From the NCBI GenBank assembly GCA_018648685.1, contig JABGQT010000072.1, positions 40,566-104,565 of the forward strand: 64,000 nucleotides of DNA, written 5' to 3'. The stretch is from Anaerolineae bacterium. Lineage in GTDB: Bacteria > Chloroflexota > Anaerolineae > Anaerolineales > Villigracilaceae. A model generated the notes under the pieces. It searched no databases, was not told the origin of the DNA, and was given only the letters and a program-made list of their open reading frames with translations. The position numbers and the translations under genes are program-made. Positions 42,260-50,097 of the stretch are shown here, one piece after another; the stretch's first letter is position 1, and each line of letters starts with the position of its first letter.

Positions 42260-42913
42260 ATGAATACAAAACTTGATGACTTCCCCATTCTAATTGCACA
42301 GGAGGGTCCCCTTAAAGGGGAACGCTGGACGCTGGAGAACACGCTCCTGCTTGGACGTGATGCCGCTTGTGATCTGACCATCCCCGACCGAAAAGTATCC
42401 CGTTATCATGCACGCCTGACCCCCACTACAGACGGTGTCTTGCTCGAAGATATGGGCAGCAAAAATGGTACCCATCGCAACGGAGAAGAAGTAAGCGATG
42501 CCATTGTCTTGCAAGATGGTGATCTGATCCAGGTGGCGGTCGTTCAGCAATTTATGTTCCTCGTCTCCGACGCAACGATGCCCCTGACAGAAAATAATAC
42601 CCGCATTGGGCGGTTAATGATCGATCTCAGCTCCAGACGCGTTTTTGTAGATCAGCAACAAGTCACACCACCGCTCTCGGCGCAACAATTCCGCTTATTG
42701 TGGAAGCTCTTCGAGCAACAAAGCGAAGTTGTTTCCCGTCAAGATTTGGTTGCCGCTGTTTGGGGAGAAGATGAAGCCCTTGGCGTATCTGACCAAGCTC
42801 TCGATGCCCTCATCCGCCGCTTGCGCGATAAATTAGCAGCTTACGATCCCGAGCATCAATATATTGTCACCGTTAGAGGGCACGGCATCAGATTGGATAA
42901 TCCGATTGAGTGA
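42260..42913 (+). CDS. FHA domain-winged helix transcriptional regulator
   Basis: 217 residues from ATG 42260 (the track uses the TTG before it). FHA domain about 10-100: 'LLGRDAACDLTIPDRKVSRYHARL' (core 'GRDAACDLTI', 'VSRYHA') and 'LEDMGSKNGTHRNG'. C-terminal OmpR/PhoB-type winged helix about 115-215: 'LSAQQFRLLWKLFEQ', 'VVSRQDLVAAVWGE', 'LDALIRRLRDKL', 'IVTVRGHGIRL'. The FHA domain binds phosphothreonine, so the kinase encoded divergently next door could control this DNA-binding protein. There is no receiver domain. Confidence 0.93.
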   Translation: MNTKLDDFPILIAQEGPLKGERWTLENTLLLGRDAACDLTIPDRKVSRYHARLTPTTDGVLLEDMGSKNGTHRNGEEVSDAIVLQDGDLIQVAVVQQFMFLVSDATMPLTENNTRIGRLMIDLSSRRVFVDQQQVTPPLSAQQFRLLWKLFEQQSEVVSRQDLVAAVWGEDEALGVSDQALDALIRRLRDKLAAYDPEHQYIVTVRGHGIRLDNPIE

Positions 42914-43002
42914 GTCCCCTCTGTCCTAGCGAACAAAGTACCCTTTAGGGTATCTCCACCAAATTCTAAATGCGGAATTTAGGGGAGAAAACAGAATCCA
43001 CA

Positions 43003-43040
43003 AAAAAATCCCCGCGAAAATTTTCGTGGGGATTTTACTG
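43003..43040. terminator. Bidirectional terminator between convergent genes
   Basis: AAAATCCCC and GGGGATTTT flank a CGCGAAAATTTTCGTG core; A and T runs lie on both sides, so it can end both the FHA-regulator and CpXC transcripts. Confidence 0.85.
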
Positions 43041-43071
43041 TGTACTGATCACTTTTTACTGAATACTGAAA

Positions 43072-44436
43072 CTACCCCATATTCTTTTTCATATTGAAGC
43101 GCAAAACCGCATTGTAGACCTGCTCCATCTTCCCGAACATCTCTTTATCTTGCGATGAGAGCTTCTCTTCTTGCCCTTGTGACTGCGCAATAATACCGCT
43201 CAAGGTCTTGAGAAAATTATCGTCGATCTTCTCTTCATTTTCTGCAATCGCCTTATCCAAAGCCTCATCACCTTCAACAGAAAGCAACTTTTCGATGATC
43301 TCATATTCAGGCATGGGACCGCTCGCCTGTTGCAACACAGCAACCACCTGTTGTAGTTTTGCTAGCAAAGCCTCATCTTTTTCTTCAGTCGCCTTATGCA
43401 ACATTACCTCTAAAGCTTGAACAACGTTCTGATCAAAATTCTGCAAATTTGCTTGGGTAGCACCAGCAATATCTTCCTGCTCCAGGAGGGAATTAAGGAA
43501 TCCCTGCGCCTGCTGGAGACGTGCTTCCATTTGCTTGTCAATTTCGTTGACCATTGTCAGGATACGGTCGCGCGTGGCTTCAATTTGCCCACGTTTTTCA
43601 TCGTCAGTTTCTGCCTCAGCACGATTCGTTAACAATTGGAAGAACTCATAATCAAGCCCCTGCCGTGCCATGCTGACATAAGCTTGTTCACGCGCTTCAT
43701 TTGGTGCATCAAGGATCAAATCCAGCAATTTCTCACGCGTCAAACCCTCCCCCAACTCTTGCAGGGATTGGGCAGCCGCTTCCATTTCCTTCATCGAAGC
43801 TTGGATTTCTTGCCCATATGCTGTTTCGTCAAGCAAGAGCTTTTCTATCGCTTTCATTTGCTCTGCTGTTTCACCTTGTCCCTGCGCTGCAGCAGCCTGA
43901 CCAAGTTGCCCGAAGAGAGCAAAGAACTGATCGTCGAAGAGACTCTCATCTTCTTTTATCAGTGCCTTCCTTGCCTCATCATCTTTGGCTGTCAGCAAAT
44001 TCTCGATTAGCCCAACGCGATCTTTTTGGGCTTTGATCATTTCTGGCGTAATCCCGTCTGCGCCCAGAATACGTTCGACCATGCTTTCGTAGGTAAAAAA
44101 GGTCTGTGGGTTAAGTAAATAGCCTTTCCGTTTTTCGGGAGGCAATTTGTCGGTCAGCTTCTTGATCTGCGGCCCTACGATCTGTTCTTGCTCATTGACG
44201 GGAATCGCCAACTCGGGCGGGAAGAATGTCAGGAGCAGCTCATTTTCGTTATCATGATAAATAACAGGGGTGGGGATTTGACCAGCATATCCGCAAGTTT
44301 GGCAATTCGCGACATTGGAAACATTGCCAAGCAGACGTTGTTTTGCGCCAGGGTCGACGGACACATCAAAAAGTTGCTCAATATTTGCGGCAACGGGCTG
44401 TCTACATTGCGGGCACGGAATTTGTTGTTGGGGCAT
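43072..44436 (-). CDS. CpXC-domain protein with long helical C-terminus
   Basis: 454 residues from ATG 44436 (AGAAGG upstream; the track start 44484 has none). N-terminal zinc-ribbon-like CpXC domain with 'CPQCRQPVAANIEQLFDV', 'NCQTCGYAGQIPTPVIYHD', i.e. two CXXC pairs. The remaining 330 residues are almost all helix, acidic, rich in Gln, Glu and Leu, with weak coiled coil. Function unknown. CpXC proteins often sit near kinase or regulatory genes, as here. Confidence 0.85.
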   Translation of the reverse strand: MPQQQIPCPQCRQPVAANIEQLFDVSVDPGAKQRLLGNVSNVANCQTCGYAGQIPTPVIYHDNENELLLTFFPPELAIPVNEQEQIVGPQIKKLTDKLPPEKRKGYLLNPQTFFTYESMVERILGADGITPEMIKAQKDRVGLIENLLTAKDDEARKALIKEDESLFDDQFFALFGQLGQAAAAQGQGETAEQMKAIEKLLLDETAYGQEIQASMKEMEAAAQSLQELGEGLTREKLLDLILDAPNEAREQAYVSMARQGLDYEFFQLLTNRAEAETDDEKRGQIEATRDRILTMVNEIDKQMEARLQQAQGFLNSLLEQEDIAGATQANLQNFDQNVVQALEVMLHKATEEKDEALLAKLQQVVAVLQQASGPMPEYEIIEKLLSVEGDEALDKAIAENEEKIDDNFLKTLSGIIAQSQGQEEKLSSQDKEMFGKMEQVYNAVLRFNMKKNMG

Positions 44437-44525
44437 GAAATTTTCCTTCTTATTATATTTTTGCCCCAAATGCGCAGAGGGCACGATTTTTTATTTGGTA
44501 ATGGTTGTGTAGAAAGCGATGGGCA

Positions 44526-44615
44526 CTTCACTGCGAGCGGAGTTTACGGAACGCGGCAGTCCCCCCCTCACTGTCCTGAAGATTGCTTCGGCGATAAAAC
44601 TACCTCGCAATGACA
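44526..44615. repeat. Palindromic repeat family A, copy 8
   Basis: CTTCACTGCGAGCGGAG to CTACCTCGCAATGACA with inner GGCAGTCCCCCC and GAAGATTGC. It is one of two elements filling the 440-base gap 44437-44876. Confidence 0.85.
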
Positions 44616-44703
44616 AAGCTATCACTTACTTTTTACTATTACCTCTTATTTTTACACAAAGCCTATTGTACTCGCTAAATAACCCCGCTTCTGTAAGAAT
44701 TTT

Positions 44704-44867
44704 GCATAAGTCAGAGGAATTCGGAGTTTTGCTCGGGCAGATGTGCGTCGCACCAACTTCGACAAAAAGATGCTGGTCGACAAGCATTTTCTCTTTCGAA
44801 GGGCAGATTCTCATCGTTTTGGTGCGACGCACCCTCTTTTCTCGTTGAAAGCATAAGTCAGAAGAAT
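44704..44867. repeat. Palindromic repeat family C, copy 3, with flanking direct repeats
   Basis: The core (44741-44836) runs from GTGCGTCGCACCAACTTCGA to TTTTGGTGCGACGCACC. On either side stands GCATAAGTCAGAGGAAT (44704-44720) and GCATAAGTCAGAAGAAT (44851-44867), 16 of 17 bases the same, as a target duplication might look. Confidence 0.8.
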
Positions 44868-44876
44868 GCAAAAAAC

Positions 44877-47800
44877 CTACCCTGTGCCATCGGGTCCCTT
44901 CAACTCCATATCCAGGATCACGACAGCGCCTTTGCGTTCGCCGGCGGCATGTCCTTGTGCTAGGCTTAGCTCCTCTGCCATATTCAATTCGTCAAAGATG
45001 GAGGTAGCGCGGAAGTGGCAATCCACTGCCCAGGCACTTTGACCGGCACGGTCATAAAGCCGCCGCAATGCCAAATAGGTCCGAGCAAGATCGGGTCGGG
45101 CACGAATCCGGCGTAGGATACGTAGGGATTCGCGTAGATACTCCTCCATCTGCAACCAGTTCGGTTTCGCCTCCTGACTCAAAATCTCCCCTAAAATACG
45201 CAATGTGACGCCAACTGCCCAACGGTTTCCGCTTTCGCGTGCATCCTTGAGCGCTCTTTCTGCTTGTTTTTTTGCTTCTGAAATTTCGTTCGTTAAGAGA
45301 AGGCTTTCGGCGAGAAAAATGCGCGGCAGGTAACGAAAAACTTGATAGTTATTTTTCTCCACCCAATTTAGCGATTTGTGGATCGCTTTTATGCCCTCTT
45401 CTGTCTCGTCGAGTCTGGCTTGGGTATAGCCGCGGAGACTGCTCATAATAAAAAGGAGTGGGGTAAATTCGCGCTCTTCATCAAGCGGCGTGGGTGCAGC
45501 GGATAGAGTTTTGAAGCATTGCGCCCAATTTTGACGGGCGGCTTGAACATAGGCAAGGGGTGCGAGCGCAAAGGTGATCTTTGATGCGGCGCCCTGCTCT
45601 TTTGCAATCTCTACGCCATGCTCAGCCGCATCGAGAGCGCGTTTCCATGAGCCGACGCGTGCGTAGGCAACGCCTAAATAACCGTAAACAACCATCAAAT
45701 TGGGATGGTAGCGCGTTGCCGAATCTTCAATATCAACATAGCGCAAAAGATAAGCAATTGCATCGTCGAATGCGGCCAGGGCAATGCTGGTTCTGCCCAA
45801 CATCCGCAAGGCGGCGCGTAAAAGAGCTATATCTTCTTTCTCTTCAGCAATACGCAAAGTACGGTGTGCATAATCATTTGCCGCTTTGGGATTGCCGCGC
45901 TGCCAGAAAATTTGCGCGCTACGTCTATAAACACTGCCCAGGCGTTTTTCATCATGTATCTGTAAAGCGAGTTGCTCGGCTTGCTCCACCATCTCTTGTG
46001 CGCGCTGTAAATCACCGCTAAAAGCATAGGCTTGCGCTAGCTGAAGACTTAGATCGATTCTTTCCTGGTTTTGCTTAGGGCCTGCTTCTCTCCCCAGCAT
46101 ACTGACAGCCTGAGAACCAAATTGGCGCGCTTCATGATAAGAATGAGCGCGCAAGGCTTGCTCCCCTGCTTTTGTGAGATAAGGCAAGGCTTTGATGGTC
46201 TGGTCACTGCGCGAATAATGATGCGCCAAAGTCGCCGCATCTACGGGGAGTATGGCATTCTCTAAAATTTCAGCGATACAACGGTGTACATAGGATTTAC
46301 GTGCGCGACTCAGATTAGCGTAGGCAACCTGACGGATCTTGTCGTGTGTAAAATCGTATCCATCACTCTTTTCTGTGACCAATCCCTTTTGTTGCCAGTT
46401 TTCAAGATAATTGATTACTTCTTTCGTCGCAACTTCGCTCACTTCTGCGAGCAAAGAAAAGCTAAAACTGCGCCCAATGGCTGCTGCAATGCCCAGTAAT
46501 TCCTGACTTTGCGCGTCGAGCCTATCGAGCCGCGCTTCTATGAGACGTTGAATAGGTGGCGGCAAATTTTCTGCACCGCGCTCCAACCCACCGCCAAAGG
46601 GCAGACGGGCAGGTTCTTCGCCCTCTTGCAACGCACGGATCCCCTCGATAATAAAAAAGGGATTTCCTTCTGTTTCTTCATGAAGACGCTCAAAAAAATG
46701 CGCGTCCAGTTTTTCTTCTTTCAGCAAATATTTTGCCAACTGCTTACTTTCAGATAAAGAAAGACGCGCCAAAGGCAAATGCATAAAACGTTCTTTCCGC
46801 TTTAGCGAGCGAAAGAAAATCTCGTGTTCAGGGTTTAGGTCTTCCAAACGACAAGAAGCAATTAACAATAAGGGGGTACCTTCCAGCCTGTGGGCCAGTA
46901 TTTCCAGCAGTTCCCAGCTTAGGCTGTCTGCCCAATGCAGGTCGTCCAGTGCGAGCAAAAGCGTGCCGGTTTTCTTTGCCAGCGTGCGTAAAAGTTGCGT
47001 AATCGCTTCGGGGGCTTCGATCCTTTCGCGGCGGTCAGATGCCCACGAAGGCAAACTCGGATACTCGCGGCGCAAATCCGGCAAAATGGGCGTTAGTGCA
47101 GCCAAATAGGGATGCAAAGGCTGCAAATCATCTTCTGATAAACGAGAAAGTGCCTCTTGCAAAATTCCCCGCAAGGGCGCGTAAGCAACCATAGCCTCGA
47201 CTTCGTGACAAGTCCCCTCTAAAAGGGATACCGGATGAGCAGTGTGCAGATATTCGTTTAGTAGACGTGTTTTCCCAATACCCGAATCTCCAGAAAGAAG
47301 GATGATGCCTCCACTCTTGTTTTGGGCTTGCTTCCACGCAATCTGCATCTGCCCCAGTTCTGCCTCTCTCCCCACCATCGGCAATTGTGGCGATTTGACT
47401 TTGGATGCGGCTTTTGGCATTGTAGAGGAGAGGGGTTTTTCCTGCCGCATCCCGCCTGTTTGGATCATCTCTACCAGAGATCGGGTTTCTGGCATCGGCT
47501 CTGTGCCCAGTTCTGACATCAAGTTCTCGGCTAATTGCTGATAATGCTGAATTGCCAGATTTTTCTTCCCGAGCGTTACATATAGCGACATCAATCGTCG
47601 GTGTGCAGATTCATCGTAGGCTTCTGCCGCGATCCACTTACGGGTGATCTTTAGGGCATCTTCGCTGCGGTAATTTGCTTCCAGTTCAAGGCTGAGTTCT
47701 TCGAGGCTTTGCAGATAACGCTGACGCAGCTCCCTGCGAGGGGATTCGCACCACTCTTCGTAGAGGTCATCGAGCAGGTCGCCACGATAGAGACCGATCC

Positions 47801-48173
47801 CCCCTTCTTTTTCCGCCGACCCAGCTTCGGGTCGCGTTTGATGGCGGAAGGCATCCACATCCAGCCAGATATCCGCTTGGGGGTTTATCTGCACTGTGGA
47901 GGCTGTGGTGATGACCCAATCATCCCCTAAATTGGCTTCTTCAAAAACCTGTTTCAGACGATGCAAGTATTGGCGTAAATTTCTCCGTGCCGCCGATTCT
48001 GTGCTGCGTGTCCAAAAGAGAAATGCCAGTCTTCGCCTGTCAGCGGGATGCTTGCGGTGCAAGAGCAAATAGGCGAGCAGCGAGCGCGTGAGGGGAGAGC
48101 CGGCATCGAGGGCACGTTGATTTTCGGTTTCAAGGCGGAGGCTTTTAAAGAGATGAGCGCGAAGAAGGGGCAT
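44877..48173 (-). CDS. Large BTAD-AAA ATPase-TPR transcriptional regulator
   Basis: 1098 residues. Residues 1-95 are a winged-helix-like N-terminus ('LLAYLLLHRKHPADRRRLAF'), about 100-240 a bacterial transcriptional activation (BTAD) domain ('DAFRHQ', 'YRGDLLDDLYEEWCE', 'RLMSLYVTLGKKNLAIQHYQ'), about 265-600 an AAA/STAND ATPase with Walker A 'LLSGDSGIGKTRLLNEYL' and Walker B 'LLLALDDLHWAD', and 650-1080 tandem TPR-like repeats ('AYLGVAYARVGSWKRALDAAE'). This is the SARP/LAL-like signal-integrating architecture common in Chloroflexota. Targets unknown. It is transcribed alone; upstream 123 bases hold its promoter. Confidence 0.93.
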   Translation of the reverse strand: MPLLRAHLFKSLRLETENQRALDAGSPLTRSLLAYLLLHRKHPADRRRLAFLFWTRSTESAARRNLRQYLHRLKQVFEEANLGDDWVITTASTVQINPQADIWLDVDAFRHQTRPEAGSAEKEGGIGLYRGDLLDDLYEEWCESPRRELRQRYLQSLEELSLELEANYRSEDALKITRKWIAAEAYDESAHRRLMSLYVTLGKKNLAIQHYQQLAENLMSELGTEPMPETRSLVEMIQTGGMRQEKPLSSTMPKAASKVKSPQLPMVGREAELGQMQIAWKQAQNKSGGIILLSGDSGIGKTRLLNEYLHTAHPVSLLEGTCHEVEAMVAYAPLRGILQEALSRLSEDDLQPLHPYLAALTPILPDLRREYPSLPSWASDRRERIEAPEAITQLLRTLAKKTGTLLLALDDLHWADSLSWELLEILAHRLEGTPLLLIASCRLEDLNPEHEIFFRSLKRKERFMHLPLARLSLSESKQLAKYLLKEEKLDAHFFERLHEETEGNPFFIIEGIRALQEGEEPARLPFGGGLERGAENLPPPIQRLIEARLDRLDAQSQELLGIAAAIGRSFSFSLLAEVSEVATKEVINYLENWQQKGLVTEKSDGYDFTHDKIRQVAYANLSRARKSYVHRCIAEILENAILPVDAATLAHHYSRSDQTIKALPYLTKAGEQALRAHSYHEARQFGSQAVSMLGREAGPKQNQERIDLSLQLAQAYAFSGDLQRAQEMVEQAEQLALQIHDEKRLGSVYRRSAQIFWQRGNPKAANDYAHRTLRIAEEKEDIALLRAALRMLGRTSIALAAFDDAIAYLLRYVDIEDSATRYHPNLMVVYGYLGVAYARVGSWKRALDAAEHGVEIAKEQGAASKITFALAPLAYVQAARQNWAQCFKTLSAAPTPLDEEREFTPLLFIMSSLRGYTQARLDETEEGIKAIHKSLNWVEKNNYQVFRYLPRIFLAESLLLTNEISEAKKQAERALKDARESGNRWAVGVTLRILGEILSQEAKPNWLQMEEYLRESLRILRRIRARPDLARTYLALRRLYDRAGQSAWAVDCHFRATSIFDELNMAEELSLAQGHAAGERKGAVVILDMELKGPDGTG

Positions 48174-48296
48174 CAGTTTGAGTCTCGCTGAAAGGAAATG
48201 AGACTCAAAATCTTACTCTACAATGAGTATGCATGCAAATCTCCGTAAAAAACTCTTGTTACAGAACATTGTTCTGAGGAGCGGATACAATGCTTA

Positions 48297-48791
48297 TTAG
48301 AGAGATACTTGAGAAAGTGCGATTATACCGCCAACGCAAACCGTACAAATTGAGAGAAGGAGAAAGAGCGCGCCGACAAAGAGAAAGACTTTTCCGCCTG
48401 TGCCCATTTTGCGTATAAGAACAGAATCTTGTGGGTTATTTGAGTCGTAAAAGACAGGGACACTTTTGCCAACCGGGTATCTTGCGAGGACTTCTTCTGA
48501 CTTTCTGCTGTTACTATGCCCCGCGCTCCCGCCGAAGGCGATCCGGTGCCCTGTATATTCTGTACCTATAAATTCGTAGAGATATTCTACTTCGGGATAA
48601 TAAATTGTATTATTGCTCTCATAACTTACTTCCCGACGCATAAATGATTTTATGATCTGCCCTATCGTAGAAGACCAGCCCTGACTTTCTTCAGCTTCTT
48701 TCTTTTCTTGAAAGTATTTGTAGATCAATACCGCCCCAATAATGCCAAAAACCAATACTACAAAGCCACCAACGAGTATAGCGATAAGCAT
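48297..48791 (-). CDS. DUF3592-family membrane protein
   Basis: 164 residues with an N-terminal and a C-terminal membrane helix around an extracytoplasmic beta domain. The core 'GQIIKSFMRRE', 'YYPEVEYLYEFIGTEYTG' and 'YPVGKSVPVFYDSNNPQDSVL' is the DUF3592 signature. Function unknown. GGAG precedes ATG 48791, and it follows the aminopeptidase gene by 32 bases. Confidence 0.88.
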   Translation of the reverse strand: MLIAILVGGFVVLVFGIIGAVLIYKYFQEKKEAEESQGWSSTIGQIIKSFMRREVSYESNNTIYYPEVEYLYEFIGTEYTGHRIAFGGSAGHSNSRKSEEVLARYPVGKSVPVFYDSNNPQDSVLIRKMGTGGKVFLFVGALFLLLSICTVCVGGIIALSQVSL

Positions 48792-48823
48792 AATATTCTC
48801 CTCTTCGTTTCTAAAACGATTGC

Positions 48824-49927
48824 CTAGAGAGTAAACTTCCCATCTTTATAAAAAATTTCGTCATCTGCCCACATCGTGGTCGCCTTTCTTGCATCACTGA
48901 TCAGATCCCAATGGATGCTCGATTCATTACCGCCGCCGGCTTCAGGAAAGCCGCTCCCGACAGCCAAATGAAAAGTTCCGCCAATTTTTTCATCATAAAG
49001 AATATTTTTGGTAAAGCGCTGTATACCATAATTTGTACCTATCCCCAACTCTCCCAAGATGCGTGCTCCTTCATCTGTATCAAGCATCTTTAGCAAAAAG
49101 GCTTCACCCTTGTCTGCACCAGCTTTGATAATTTTCCCCTGCTCAAATTCCAACCGTACGCCTTCCACGGCTACACCCTGATAGATCGCGGGATAAGAGA
49201 ATTCAACCCATCCGATAACAGAATCTTCAACAGGACTGGTAAAGATCTCGCCACTGGGCATATTTTGATCGCCAGAAGAATTGACAAAACTGCGCCCTTC
49301 GATGGACATACTCAAATCAACGTGCGGACCCCGGATCGTTACTGTTTTTTTGCCTGCTAGCCACTTAATCAGTTTTTCCTGTTCTTCAAAAATCTCTTGC
49401 CAACGTTTTACTGCATCACCCTGGTCTGCAAAAGTTGCCGCATAGACAAAATCTTCGTACTCACCAAGACTCATCTCGGCATCTTGTGCCAATGCCTGGC
49501 ATGGATAATTGGTCATTACCCAGCGTAATTCTCCAGACGCTGAGCGTTTCATATAAATATCCATCCATTCTGCGTAAGCACTGTTTCGCATTTGTTGGCG
49601 TTCGGGGTCGATATTGGTCATTGCACGGGTATTTTCAGGTGCTTCAATAATGATCCATACATCTACTTTTTCGATAATGTGCATGTCCAGCGGAGGTGTC
49701 CAGCGTAATTGTTCTTCGTTTCCTTCAGCAATATACCCTGCTACCATATCCGGCGATTCCAACGCAACGCTTGGATTCCCACCAGCCTTCAAAACAGAAG
49801 ACATAACTTCCTTTGCCAAAGGTAAGGCAAGATAACTGGCATTAATATGCACCCAATCGCCTTGTTTAACTTTGGTAGAGTAATTGACTAAAACATCCGC
49901 TAATTTTTGCATTCGAGAATCTGGCAT
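48824..49927 (-). CDS. Aminopeptidase, M29 family (AmpS/PepS/aminopeptidase T type)
   Basis: 367 residues from ATG 49927 (GGAG seven bases upstream); the track start 50002 adds 25 residues with no site. Family features: 'RMQKLADVLVNYSTKVKQGDWV', 'NMPSGEIFTSPVEDSVIGWVEFS' (core 'MPSGEIFTSPVEDS', with a metal ligand Glu), 'GTNYGIQRFTKNILYDEKIGGTFHLAVGSGFPE' (core 'LYDEKIGGTFHLAVG') and 'SSIHWDLISD', giving the Glu, Glu, His, His and Asp ligands. A cytoplasmic, metal-dependent enzyme that removes N-terminal residues from peptides. Confidence 0.95.
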   Translation of the reverse strand: MPDSRMQKLADVLVNYSTKVKQGDWVHINASYLALPLAKEVMSSVLKAGGNPSVALESPDMVAGYIAEGNEEQLRWTPPLDMHIIEKVDVWIIIEAPENTRAMTNIDPERQQMRNSAYAEWMDIYMKRSASGELRWVMTNYPCQALAQDAEMSLGEYEDFVYAATFADQGDAVKRWQEIFEEQEKLIKWLAGKKTVTIRGPHVDLSMSIEGRSFVNSSGDQNMPSGEIFTSPVEDSVIGWVEFSYPAIYQGVAVEGVRLEFEQGKIIKAGADKGEAFLLKMLDTDEGARILGELGIGTNYGIQRFTKNILYDEKIGGTFHLAVGSGFPEAGGGNESSIHWDLISDARKATTMWADDEIFYKDGKFTL

Positions 49928-50063
49928 AAGGCGCCTCCGCAATCTGAATCCCATAAATATTTTTGATTTTCTAATGTTACATCTTACGTGATGAAAAATC
50001 AAATCCGACCCAAATGGTATACTATACTTTCATGCTTTTACGGAAAAAATAAAACAAATGTGC

Positions 50064-50097
50064 TATAATCTTAGCATCCCACAATAAAGGTTTTTCT
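50064..50097 (+). promoter_or_regulatory. uvrA -10 box and ribosome binding site
   Basis: TATAAT at 50064-50069 is a consensus -10; no good -35 was found 16-18 bases upstream. AAAGG at 50086-50090 is the ribosome site, seven bases before ATG 50098. No LexA-like box was recognised. Confidence 0.5.
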
